Shown here piece by piece: positions 19,506 through 28,500 of a DNA stretch of 33,899 nt. Below the pieces are notes generated by a model that saw only the letters and a list, made by a program, of their open reading frames with translations, did not search any database and had not been told where the DNA came from. The position numbers were made by a program, and so were the translations under genes. Location of the stretch: IMG/VR virus record IMGVR_UViG_3300030098_003618, positions 1 through 33,899 of that record. One strand, given 5' to 3'. The stretch is from a virus. Position 1 is the first letter of the stretch, and each line of letters begins with the position of its first letter.

Positions 19506-19697
19506 ATGAAACCAGTTAAAACAGACTATAAAAAAGAAGCCGATAAGATGGCAAAGCCAGATGTAAAAGAGGTACTTGAGAACTTGAAGGTTCAGTTTGA
19601 ACAGCACGAAAAACAAGAGAAGTACCACAGGAATATGAAGCTGAAGGCTCTAGGAGCTATCGAGGTGTTAACCCAAATGGAAGGAGATAAAGAATGA
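19506..19697 (+). CDS. Small coiled-coil protein
   Basis: 63 residues; ATG 19506 with AAGGATA upstream. It is fully helical and charged: MKPVKTDYKKEADKMAKPDV, KEVLENLKVQFEQHEKQEKY, HRNMKLKALGAIEVLTQ. The region VLENLKVQFEQHEKQEKYHRNMKLKALGA, here in two blocks, is amphipathic and would form a helical hairpin. It sits between fibre and adaptor genes with an ATGA overlap to the latter. It may be a chaperone or a minor virion part. Function unknown. Confidence 0.5.
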   Translation: MKPVKTDYKKEADKMAKPDVKEVLENLKVQFEQHEKQEKYHRNMKLKALGAIEVLTQMEGDKE

Positions 19698-20362
19698 CAG
19701 GTACAGAGTTAAGCTCGAACTTGGGTCTACGACTCGAGGATCCAGCAGAGAGTATATTCACAGAATCAGCTAAAAGAGATGCTATTAATCTAGCACAGAA
19801 ATCAGTAGTTAATATGTTACACAACGGATATTTAACAGAGCTAGAAGGAGCAACCGATACCGTTAATTTGCAAGTAGCCGAAGGCTATCCCTTGTTTAAT
19901 TCAAAATACCAAATTTTTGCTAACTTATTTACAGGTGGATCTCCAATTAGAGGTGGAATAACTGGTGTTAAAGATGTTACAAATGGCAAGTGGTGTACTA
20001 TGATTGAGTCTGGAGATTTTAAGAGGCTTGAAAATAGTTACTTAGATGGAACCACATCAAACCCAGTTGCTTGGGTTTACCGTGAGGTTGTTTTTGTTAG
20101 ACCTTCATCTTGTAATACTATTCAAGTTACATATCTTCAGTCTCCAACTGACTTTACTTCTGAAACTATGGCTGATGAGTGTGAGCTTAACCCAGCACTT
20201 CAAGAGATTGTACTAGACTTTGCTGAGTCACAGCTATGGAGAATGGATGCAAAGCCAGACAGGGCACAGCTTTCTTATAACAATGCCCTTGCAATGATTA
20301 AAACCCTAAACGATAGATATGCTATAGATGGTCCTGAAGGGATCGGAACAAAAGGAAGGTAG
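19694..20362 (+). CDS. Head-tail adaptor protein
   Basis: 222 residues; ATGA overlap with the gene before, GGAG upstream. The N-terminus has helices (LEDPAESIFTESAKRDAINL, AQKSVVNMLHNGYLTELEGA). A beta middle carries a short loop with TTSNPVAWVYREVVFVRPSS, and the C-terminal helices read NPALQEIVLDFAESQLWRMD, DRAQLSYNNALAMIKTLNDR. This order, with helical bundle ends around a beta insert, is that of portal-adaptor proteins of short-tailed phages (gp4/gp11-like). It lies next to the nozzle gene. It should form the ring below the portal. Confidence 0.7.
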   Translation: MTGTELSSNLGLRLEDPAESIFTESAKRDAINLAQKSVVNMLHNGYLTELEGATDTVNLQVAEGYPLFNSKYQIFANLFTGGSPIRGGITGVKDVTNGKWCTMIESGDFKRLENSYLDGTTSNPVAWVYREVVFVRPSSCNTIQVTYLQSPTDFTSETMADECELNPALQEIVLDFAESQLWRMDAKPDRAQLSYNNALAMIKTLNDRYAIDGPEGIGTKGR

Positions 20363-23300
20363 ATGGTAATTAAGATTCCTTTAGATGGTGGACTTGTAAC
20401 TCAGGTCGACCCAGATGAAGTAGGTGCAAATGCCTGCACAGCTCTATCAAATGTTGAGTTTGATAAGTCAGGTATTTTATACAAAAGGAACGGATTTACT
20501 ACAGGGGTTAATATACATCCAGAAGGTTTAGACAGGTCAACAGGTAGTTATTCTTGGTGGTTTACCAACGACATGGTTTGGCTGAAATCAGTAAAAAGGT
20601 TCTACAACCCCAACCTAACATCTAAGTATGTATGGGTGGCAACCTATGTACATAAAAAAAGTTACGGCTCCAATGAGTTCTATATTTCTTTTTGGTATTC
20701 TACCAATGGAACCTCTTGGACTATAATAAACGAAAGAACAGCAAGCTCTTATAATTCATCCACTACAGATATTCCTCTTTCCGAAACTGATTACTCAAAC
20801 GACAACTACAGAGTAGACATCAAGGACTTTAACAGTCAGATAAGGTTCGTACTTGGAAGAACAAATGAACCAAGATTGTGGACTTATATAGATAGAAAGT
20901 TTTTTTGGACATCAGAAGAAATGTCAAATATCCCCGGATTTTATATTGACACAGCAAGACCAAGAGATATAATAAAAAACTATATAGAAGGAACAAATTT
21001 AGAGATTTCAGATCCATCAACTGAGAATCATTGGTTTCACGAAACAGGTGTAGGAAGTTTAAATTTAGCAACAACCTACTACTATAAGTATTCTTTAATA
21101 TTTGATGGAGTCCAAGAAACAAATTTATCTGGTCTCCTTGAGGATACTTCATTAAGCAGTCTCGACAACAGAATACCAAAAATTAAAGTGTTTATAGATC
21201 CGGGGTCAAGCCTGAGTAATTGGAACCCTAGAGTTACAGGGTTAAACCTATACAGATCAACCAATGTTAACGGTCCATATTCTAAGATAATTCCTGTATC
21301 TACAAAGGCAGAAGATCCTCAGATTACTACAGTTGATGATGCATACTACGATGCTACAAAAATATTTGTAGATGGAGAGGTTTATACTGAAAATGAATTG
21401 GTAGGCAAATATATTATATGTCAAGGATTTTCAGCTAAAATAGTAGCCAACACAGACAATTCAATTACTATTGAAGATAAATTCAGGGATTGGGTTGCAT
21501 ACAACAATATAAATGTAGGTGATGCTGTAAGTACTCATTTAGCACAAGTTAACTACCCTTTATGTTTTGAAGGTCCTTTATGTTGGAATAAAAGAAGTAT
21601 CCCTTATGAATCTAACTACCAAATAGCAGAAGATGTAAATCACTGGGTTTGGAGTAATCAAGGTCCTCATACTATGAACAGTAATTCACACGGATACCTT
21701 GAGCCTTATTATGCAAATAACCCCGGAGGTAGTGTTGATACATATACATCTGGACTTCCAGATATATTTCAAGGGATTGATAGAAATCATAGAATTGTTA
21801 TTAGTCCGGATGGAACATACGAAGGTTGGAAAACAAATGGAACGATGCAAGATTTAAACGGTAATCCACTTGACATAGTAGAGGGTGCAACATACCATTA
21901 TGAAGGTTGGCATAAATTCCCTGCAGGAGATGGTGCAGATAGGGGTAGGCTTTTGTTACAATTTCCATCAGGTATATTATACTTTCACATTGGAAGTGAT
22001 ACAATAGAGGGTACAACAGTTCTAAGAGAAACATTCCCAGATGGAACAGTTAGAGATCATTTTGATACAGATGCTGATCTTCATAGTTCTTCTTATAATC
22101 ATCACGAATGGCATAAGTTTGAGCTTGAATGGGTAGCAACTGAAAATACTACTCTAACTAAACTTTACTTTATTGGAACAATAGCAATAGGGACTGGTAC
22201 AGGTGTATGTTTTGTTGGTCCTCAACAGTTTTACAGAAAAGCAGATAAAACTGCATCTAGGGGTTATGCAGGTAAGGATGTTATATTTTCTGACTCCTTG
22301 AGGCTTGGATCCTTTGATTCACATAAAGGGTTTATATACCAAAAAGGTTCAGGAGGTTTGCAGAACGATGAATATGGATATATAAAAGCAAACAGCCAGA
22401 GAGCTATAAAAGTTGGAGATGACGATACATTCCCTTATAACTTAGAAAGAATTTCAACACCTAGAAAATTAATTATAAACAGAAATTATTTATGGCAAAA
22501 AGATAATAATAACAATCAAGTTTTAACATACTTTGATAAAGGTGAGGCAAATGGAACTCAACATCCCTTTGAAGAGGTTAGTACACAAACTAAATATTCA
22601 TATTCAAAGTTTATCAATGGAAGAAACTTTGTAGCAAATGTTGAGATTACAAATGGTGAAGAAATTGAAACTCATGAAAATTGGGTTATTTATTCAGAGC
22701 TTAACCAACCAGATAACCTGCCTATTACAAACTACATACAGATAGCAGACTCACAAGGAGGAGCTATCGTTGGACTTGAAAATCTACTTGGTGACTTGGT
22801 TGTGTTTATGGAACGAGGTATATACAGGCTGTCTATTCCTTCGGTAGATCCAACAGGGTGGTCTCTTAGTGAGTCGGAGGAGAATATAGGATGTATTTCT
22901 CCTGAGAGTATTACAAAGTGGGAGGCTGGAGTATTCTTTGCAGGCAAGGATCATCTTTACTTCTTAGATGCAAACTTTCAGGCTCAACCAATGACAAGGG
23001 CAATAAAGGATCTCTATCAAAACTATGCAGATGCAAGTGTGGTGGCATACGATGGAATTAAAACCTCTTACGATCCAAAGAAGAATAAATTATTTCTTTA
23101 CAATATAGGAACTAGCAAGCTCCCTTATTGTTTAGATTTATCAGTTTTTCCAAAAGAAAGATGGTCTTATCAGCACCATTTTTATACTTATAATAGACCA
23201 AAAATTATTACTATAGATGAAGATCTTAAGGTTTATCAGATAGGTGACTTCCAATCTGATAATTATAGACGGATGAGAACCCAAGAGGGAACAGCAACAG

Positions 23301-23599
23301 AATCAACCCTTATGGATAGAAGAACTGGATGGATATCTGGTCCTGATTTAGGGAAAAGAATCCATGTTAGAAGATTAAATTTAAAATATAAATCATCTGA
23401 TGATATCACAGTTAGGTTCTATGTAGATGGAGATGACTCTACGATTATTAGAACCTTAACAATCCCAGCAGATACTTTAGGTCAGGATTGGTACAGGTGT
23501 GCACCCGGTGTTAGGGGAAGGCAGTTTATGATAAGAATGACTACTGGTTATTCTACAGATGATGTAGAGATTAGAAGATTGGAGGTAGAGTTTGAGTAG
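20363..23599 (+). CDS. Tail nozzle/stabilisation protein with beta-sandwich insert
   Basis: 1,078 residues; the ATG directly follows the adaptor stop. The start (VIKIPLDGGLVTQVDPDEVG, then LSNVEFDKSGILYKRNGF) and the late propeller-like blocks (GLENLLGDLVVFMERGIYRL, ESITKWEAGVFFAGKDHLYF, GIKTSYDPKKNKLFLYNI) are typical of the tail tubular / DNA-stabilisation proteins of podoviruses (T7 gp12, P22 gp10 type). Residues about 415-625 look inserted: a jelly-roll-like segment (RIVISPDGTYEGWKTNG, GATYHYEGWHKFPAGDG, HHEWHKFELEWVA, GTGTGVCFVGPQQFYR) resembles carbohydrate-binding modules. The last part is a beta domain (HVRRLNLKYKSSDDITVRFY). It probably forms the tube and may bind cell sugars. Confidence 0.8.
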   Translation: MVIKIPLDGGLVTQVDPDEVGANACTALSNVEFDKSGILYKRNGFTTGVNIHPEGLDRSTGSYSWWFTNDMVWLKSVKRFYNPNLTSKYVWVATYVHKKSYGSNEFYISFWYSTNGTSWTIINERTASSYNSSTTDIPLSETDYSNDNYRVDIKDFNSQIRFVLGRTNEPRLWTYIDRKFFWTSEEMSNIPGFYIDTARPRDIIKNYIEGTNLEISDPSTENHWFHETGVGSLNLATTYYYKYSLIFDGVQETNLSGLLEDTSLSSLDNRIPKIKVFIDPGSSLSNWNPRVTGLNLYRSTNVNGPYSKIIPVSTKAEDPQITTVDDAYYDATKIFVDGEVYTENELVGKYIICQGFSAKIVANTDNSITIEDKFRDWVAYNNINVGDAVSTHLAQVNYPLCFEGPLCWNKRSIPYESNYQIAEDVNHWVWSNQGPHTMNSNSHGYLEPYYANNPGGSVDTYTSGLPDIFQGIDRNHRIVISPDGTYEGWKTNGTMQDLNGNPLDIVEGATYHYEGWHKFPAGDGADRGRLLLQFPSGILYFHIGSDTIEGTTVLRETFPDGTVRDHFDTDADLHSSSYNHHEWHKFELEWVATENTTLTKLYFIGTIAIGTGTGVCFVGPQQFYRKADKTASRGYAGKDVIFSDSLRLGSFDSHKGFIYQKGSGGLQNDEYGYIKANSQRAIKVGDDDTFPYNLERISTPRKLIINRNYLWQKDNNNNQVLTYFDKGEANGTQHPFEEVSTQTKYSYSKFINGRNFVANVEITNGEEIETHENWVIYSELNQPDNLPITNYIQIADSQGGAIVGLENLLGDLVVFMERGIYRLSIPSVDPTGWSLSESEENIGCISPESITKWEAGVFFAGKDHLYFLDANFQAQPMTRAIKDLYQNYADASVVAYDGIKTSYDPKKNKLFLYNIGTSKLPYCLDLSVFPKERWSYQHHFYTYNRPKIITIDEDLKVYQIGDFQSDNYRRMRTQEGTATESTLMDRRTGWISGPDLGKRIHVRRLNLKYKSSDDITVRFYVDGDDSTIIRTLTIPADTLGQDWYRCAPGVRGRQFMIRMTTGYSTDDVEIRRLEVEFE

Positions 23600-23726
23600 A
23601 ATTAGTGTAAAGCCAGAGAGTGTAGTAGTTGACAAGGCAGTTGTCAGATTACAAGCTCTTATAAACAAATTAAACCAAGATATAATATCCCTCAAAGAAA
23701 GGGTTACAACATTGGAGAATGCATGA
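23592..23726 (+). CDS. Tiny coiled-coil protein (44 aa), TTG start
   Basis: TTG 23592 overlaps the nozzle stop by 8 bases and has GGAGG at 23581-23585, 6 bases before it; TGA is 23724-23726. Residues about 12-44 (VVDKAVVRLQALINKLNQDI, then ISLKERVTTLEN) give clean heptads of Leu/Ile/Val, a trimeric or dimeric coiled coil. Its stop overlaps the next ATG (ATGA). Such small coiled coils between tail genes may be fibre linkers or plugs. Function unknown. Confidence 0.6.
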   Translation: MSRISVKPESVVVDKAVVRLQALINKLNQDIISLKERVTTLENA

Positions 23727-24301
23727 CATTTGATAAATTAGCAGATAGATGTTTGTTGTTCGTTGATGAACGGAAGCAAATGTTAATAGAACTTTTAAAA
23801 GAGGCAGAGCTAGAGATTACTCGTAGGTGTAATCTTTATGAATCCATAGAGACTATATCCTGTGATGGATCAGAGTCATATCCTTTGCCTAAAAACTACA
23901 AACAAATAATATTTGCACAGCATGATGGTGATAAGTTATATCCTGTAGAGGAAGATCAAGTTTCATATGACGGTGATGGATCTATAGGAACAGGAACACC
24001 GACAGGTTATTTTATAAGAAACAGCAACTTTCACCTTGACTACAAAACATCGTCAGGAACAATAAGAATATCCTACTACGGAACTGTTGATGATATACAA
24101 GATCAAAATCCAGATCCTTCTCCAATAATATCAGATCAGTATCACAGAGACTTGTGTGACTATGCTATTGCAGTTGCATATGCAAAAACAGACTCAGGTA
24201 TGCACGATAAGTTTATGGGGTACTGGGAGAACAGCATAGCAAGAACAATGGAACAACAAAGAGATAAAGAATTAATACACGAAATTAAAGGAGAGATATA
24301 A
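23723..24301 (+). CDS. Second adaptor/connector-type protein
   Basis: 192 residues, ATGA overlap. Helical start (DKLADRCLLFVDERKQMLIE, LLKEAELEITRRCNLYESIE), a beta core, SYPLPKNYKQIIFAQHDGDK, LYPVEEDQVSYDGDGS, GTPTGYFIRNSNFHLDYK, GTIRISYYGTVDD, and C-terminal helices YHRDLCDYAIAVAYAKTDSG. This 'LPxxYxxIxxVxxDGxxLxPV...YFIxNxxLxL...IxIxYYG' pattern is known from phage adaptor proteins joining portal and tail. With the adaptor at 19694 there would be two connector rings, as in P22-like or N4-like tails. Confidence 0.7.
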   Translation: MTFDKLADRCLLFVDERKQMLIELLKEAELEITRRCNLYESIETISCDGSESYPLPKNYKQIIFAQHDGDKLYPVEEDQVSYDGDGSIGTGTPTGYFIRNSNFHLDYKTSSGTIRISYYGTVDDIQDQNPDPSPIISDQYHRDLCDYAIAVAYAKTDSGMHDKFMGYWENSIARTMEQQRDKELIHEIKGEI

Positions 24302-24302
24302 G

Positions 24303-25028
24303 ATGTGGTGGATGGCAGTACCAACAGTAATCCAAGGTCTTGGATCTATATACGGTAAGAACGAACAAATTAAAGCTCTTGAAAAACAAAAACAAATGGG
24401 CAAGTACGAGAAGGAATACTTCAAGAGGATGGAGAGTGAGGCTAGAAAAGGTGACCCTATGTATCAGCAGAAGTTGAACCAAGCCTTATCACCTATCAGA
24501 CAGCAGGGTCAGTTTATGCAACAAAGAGCAACAGGAACTGCTATACAACAGGGTCTTGAAAACTCTATCATTGCAGATGAGCTTAGGAAGAGAGCATCCA
24601 GAACTACTATGGGTCAAATTTCACAGACTTCCGAAAGAATGGCTATACAAAATGCTGAGTACAGAAGACAGGCTCAAGGCAGGTTGGATCAGGCTAGACT
24701 ATCAAGAGAAGAAAAACTTAGAGGCATAGCACAGCAACAGGCTGGTTTAAAATCAGGTATGATAGGTGATGTTATAGGTATGGGAGCTAGTTTAGCAGGT
24801 CAATATGCAGGCATGAAGCAACCTCAGTTAACCCAAGCACAGATAGGAGGTCAAGACATACAAGGTGTATATTGGGATCCATCAACTAAATCATATACAG
24901 ATTTCGGAGAGGACTTTAATCAAGAACCACAGTTTGGAAGTTTCGGTGAAGCATTTGATTATTATAAAAGTCAAGGAGCTCAAGAGTTTTCATGGAAAGG
25001 GAAACGATACAATACAAAAACAAAATAA
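24303..25028 (+). CDS. Ejection/internal virion-type protein with SFxxAF...WxGKxY tail
   Basis: 241 residues; ATG 24303 with AAAGGAGAG at 24288-24294. It has a long helical, Gln/Arg-rich body (QGLGSIYGKNEQIKALEKQK, GTAIQQGLENSIIADELRKR, SERMAIQNAEYRRQAQGRLD), then a Gly/Ala-rich possible membrane-active segment, SGMIGDVIGMGASLAGQYAG. The C-terminus is a motif module: SFGEAF at 213 and FSWKGKRY at 229, shared with the protein at 10478. Position between adaptor and giant protein fits a T7 gp14 / P22 gp7-like ejection protein. No enzymatic domain is visible. Confidence 0.65.
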   Translation: MWWMAVPTVIQGLGSIYGKNEQIKALEKQKQMGKYEKEYFKRMESEARKGDPMYQQKLNQALSPIRQQGQFMQQRATGTAIQQGLENSIIADELRKRASRTTMGQISQTSERMAIQNAEYRRQAQGRLDQARLSREEKLRGIAQQQAGLKSGMIGDVIGMGASLAGQYAGMKQPQLTQAQIGGQDIQGVYWDPSTKSYTDFGEDFNQEPQFGSFGEAFDYYKSQGAQEFSWKGKRYNTKTK

Positions 25029-25035
25029 GGGCAAT

Positions 25036-25542
25036 ATGGGAATAAAGAGGTATAAATCACTTGGTGAGCTTATGCTTGCTAGAGAGAAAGAAGGTATAAG
25101 GAAGGCTAAGAAGAAGTCTAGGTCAATGTATAAAGGCTTGAAGGACTGGGAGAAGTCTCAGATAAGAATAAACAAGCAGGACTACCTACCCCACAACAAG
25201 AAAGAATACACAGAATATTTTGGTCCATACAAGGACAGCTTTATTGCACAGAGAGATTCATCCTTGGTATCTCAGCAAAAGCTAAAAGTTAGGAAGAGCA
25301 TGGACAAGCTAAAGAAAGAACTAGATGAAAATAGATCACTACTTAAGGACTGGAAAGCTGATTTAAAGAAACTGAAAGATAAAGGCTTTCTTGGTTTTGG
25401 AAAGGCAAAACCTGAAGATATAGAACATAATAAAAAAGTTATTAAAGAGTATGAAGATAAGATTAAATTAGGAGAAAAAGACTCTACAAATATTCAATTT
25501 AAGTTGGACAAGCTAACCAATAAAAAGCCTAAATTATACTAA
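25036..25542 (+). CDS. Lys-rich coiled-coil virion-region protein
   Basis: 168 residues from ATG 25036; an earlier open stretch overlaps the previous gene in another frame and is rejected. SD is weak (AAGGGC). The protein is basic and helical: MLAREKEGIRKAKKKSRSMY, DKLKKELDENRSLLKDWKAD, KKVIKEYEDKIKLGEKDSTN. The stop overlaps the start of the giant gene by one base (TAATG), suggesting coupled translation. It may be a small ejection protein or a chaperone of the giant protein. Family unknown. Confidence 0.6.
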   Translation: MGIKRYKSLGELMLAREKEGIRKAKKKSRSMYKGLKDWEKSQIRINKQDYLPHNKKEYTEYFGPYKDSFIAQRDSSLVSQQKLKVRKSMDKLKKELDENRSLLKDWKADLKKLKDKGFLGFGKAKPEDIEHNKKVIKEYEDKIKLGEKDSTNIQFKLDKLTNKKPKLY

Positions 25543-28500
25543 TGAGTGAACAGCTTTATAAGAACCTTCAGAAAGAGTATGATCTTCCTGATTACTGGGA
25601 CTGGCTTTCTGATATGCAGGATGATGATAAAAGAAAAAAAGCCTTTGACAGCTTAGTTAACCCCAACCTACAAGAAGAAGATTATAACAATGCATACCAA
25701 GAATGGACAAACGAATTGGTTCCACAATTTGATCCAGAGTCTGAAGGATACGACTACAGCACTGCCTTAAAGTCAGGTGGAAGACCCGGAGAGGATCAGC
25801 ACTGGGGAAGTTTAGATCCTAACACTGGAATGGTTCTAAAAGGAAGAAACCACGAGACTTGGGATAAAACAGTTTTAGAGGAAGAACTTAGAGGCAATGT
25901 TATAGTCAAGGGTGAGGATGGTCGTTTCTATAGCAGAAAAAATCCTAACACAATAAATAAGGACAGACCGGCAGGTGTTCCTGCTCCTGTATCTGATCCT
26001 GTTTATGGCAGATGGTTGAACCACGAGCCTGTCCCCATTGAATCACAAAAAGATCCTAGAACCATGAACTTTTCAAAAACTATTGAAGTTGATGGTAGAA
26101 CTCTTGGTTTAGTTAAAAAAGACAAGACCATAGACAGAATGGAAGACGGAACCCTTGCTGATGATACAGCACCTGTAGAGGATGAAAGTATATTTAAAGA
26201 GGCAGTAGAGTCTCTTACTTTTAATTACGATCAATCTTGGATAGAAGACCCTTCTATTACACAAGAACAAGCAGAGGCAATAAAAGACGACCAGATGGAA
26301 AGTTTAAAGAAAGCTAAACAGTTTGAAGAACAAGGATATGAAATATACGATCTTACAAACGAGTCTTATATACCTATGCAGTGGAACAGATATGAGAGAA
26401 ATATACTTAACCACGACCAACTTAAACATTTATCAAATTCACAACTTAAAGATGAAGGATGGTGGAAAGAGATAAAGAAAAATTACAACATAAAAAACAA
26501 CGAAGCTCTCCAGTCTCAAGAAAATTATAATATAATACTAAGTGATGATGTTGAAGCTAGAGAGAAGATGGTTCAGGATTATATCAACAACGGAAAACAA
26601 ATTTCGTTTACAGATGATACAGATGGTATTTTTGAAAAACTTTTACATTCAACGGTAAATATTATTCCAGATATGAAAAATGCAGTAATCAATGGTCTTA
26701 ACTGGGGTGTTCAAGGTTGGATGGCAGGCACAGTAGCTGGTGCAATAACAGGTCCCGGAACTTTAGCTACTGGAGGTACAGGAGCTGTTGTTGGGTTTGG
26801 ATCAGGGTCGACAGAGTATTGGAGAAGGCAAGGAACCCAAGAGCTTTATCTTAGGCTTAGGGCAGAGGGTGTAGATCACGATATATCCCTTTCAACATCT
26901 TTACTTGGAGCAATGCCATATGCTCTTACAGAGCTTGTTAGTACACAACTGCAAAGTAAATATGTTAAGGCTATGATACTCGATTCAATAACAAAATCTG
27001 GCTTTGTTAATTTAGTTAAAAAAAGAGGATTAGAAGGAACTAAAGATTGGTTAAAAGAGATAGGTCAAGAAAACTCTCAAGAGTTAATTATGGACTTAGC
27101 ACAAGATATTGGAGTGACCACAAGCAACCATCTTAGAAGTACAGATATAGAATATAAAAGTTTAGCAGATAGAATTGATACCCATATAGAAGTATCAAAA
27201 GAAACAGCAAAAGCATTAATTCTTCCATTTGTGGCTGGGTCAGGGATGAGGGTGGCTACAGAGTACAAGATGGATCCTGCCGAAAGAGCTTACAGAAGAA
27301 AACAAAAAAGAGACAAGTTCTTAGAGACAACAGAGATAGGAAAGCAGATTCAAGTAGCTAGAGATTCAGGTAAGTACGATGAGTTTACACTTGACTTCCT
27401 AGCAGATATGGCTATAAGGAACCCAGACATAATAGAGGAGTCTGGTGCTATAGATCTAACAGAGAAGGCTGTTAACCTAACACAAGACTACTTTAGAGCA
27501 GAGCTAGAAAAAAATGATGAGGTATATACAGATGAAGAGTGGAACGAGGTAGGAAGAGATAAGTATGTAGAGTTCCTTGCAGGAGAGGGAATGACAGAGC
27601 AAGATGCAGAAAATATATTTGCTACTGGTTCTACAGAGAACTTCCAAGATTTAATAGAGGGAAGTACAAAGGTTCTTATGAAACTCAACCAAGGTGCAGA
27701 TGTTTCTACCGTTGTTGAGGAAATGTACGGATGGTACCACAGAGCCTTGAACGACCAAGAGTCATTTTTGTTCCAAGAGTATTATAACTCTATACACAGC
27801 AACCCAGAGCTAAAAGAAAGACTTTATCTTAGGCTTATGGAGAATGGCTTTGTAGATGAAAACTATGACTACGAGAACAACTCACTAAGCTCACAGGAGT
27901 TCTTTGAAAAAGATGGTATGAACTACTTTGCAAACCAAAACCTATACGAAGACTCTGCACTAAGAAAGGTATACAGAAAGGTTATGGAGTACTTTCAAAA
28001 CCTACTAGGTATATCAGATATATCACCAGATGTAGTCAAGATGTACGAAGAGGCAGGACAGTTTAAAGTAAAGAAGGTAACCCAAGCTCAAGATATAGAA
28101 ATTAGTAAAGAAAAAGGAATAGGAACTCCTAAGTCATACCAACTAAGCTATATGGGTAGTCATAGACCTTCACGAGAAGGACCACCTGCACATAATCTAC
28201 TTGAAGGTAATAAAATTCCAGATGATGTATATGATACACCTAGATACTATATAGGCTCTATAAATACGGGAGAACAAAAGAAAGTTTATCAAGAAACCGT
28301 AGAGGCAATAAACTATTTAAAATCTATAAAAGGAAACCCAGATGCAGAGGTAACAGTTTATAGGGCAGGACCAAAAAAAGAATTAAATGCAGGAGACTGG
28401 ATAACCCTTTCTAAGACCTATGCAAAAGACCACTCAATGTACTTTAAAACCCCTGTACATAAATTTAAAGTAAAAGCTAAAGATGTACTATGGGATATGA

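Noticed and set aside
23629-23646. TTGACA as a promoter -35 near the end of the nozzle gene
   Set aside because: No -10 lies at 16-18 bases; the nearest TTATAA is 24 bases away. The associated TGACAA/TTGTCA stem lies inside a small coding gene.
24865-25035. N-terminal extension of the Lys-rich protein at 25036
   Set aside because: This stretch overlaps the C-terminal motif module of the ejection-type protein in another frame. The ATG at 25036 begins a clean helical protein just after that stop.
26844-27837. 16-base repeat CTTTATCTTAGGCTTA at 26844 and 27822
   Set aside because: Both copies encode LYLRL in the same frame in helical parts of the giant protein. This is probably coincidence of a short helix motif and codon use rather than a DNA element.
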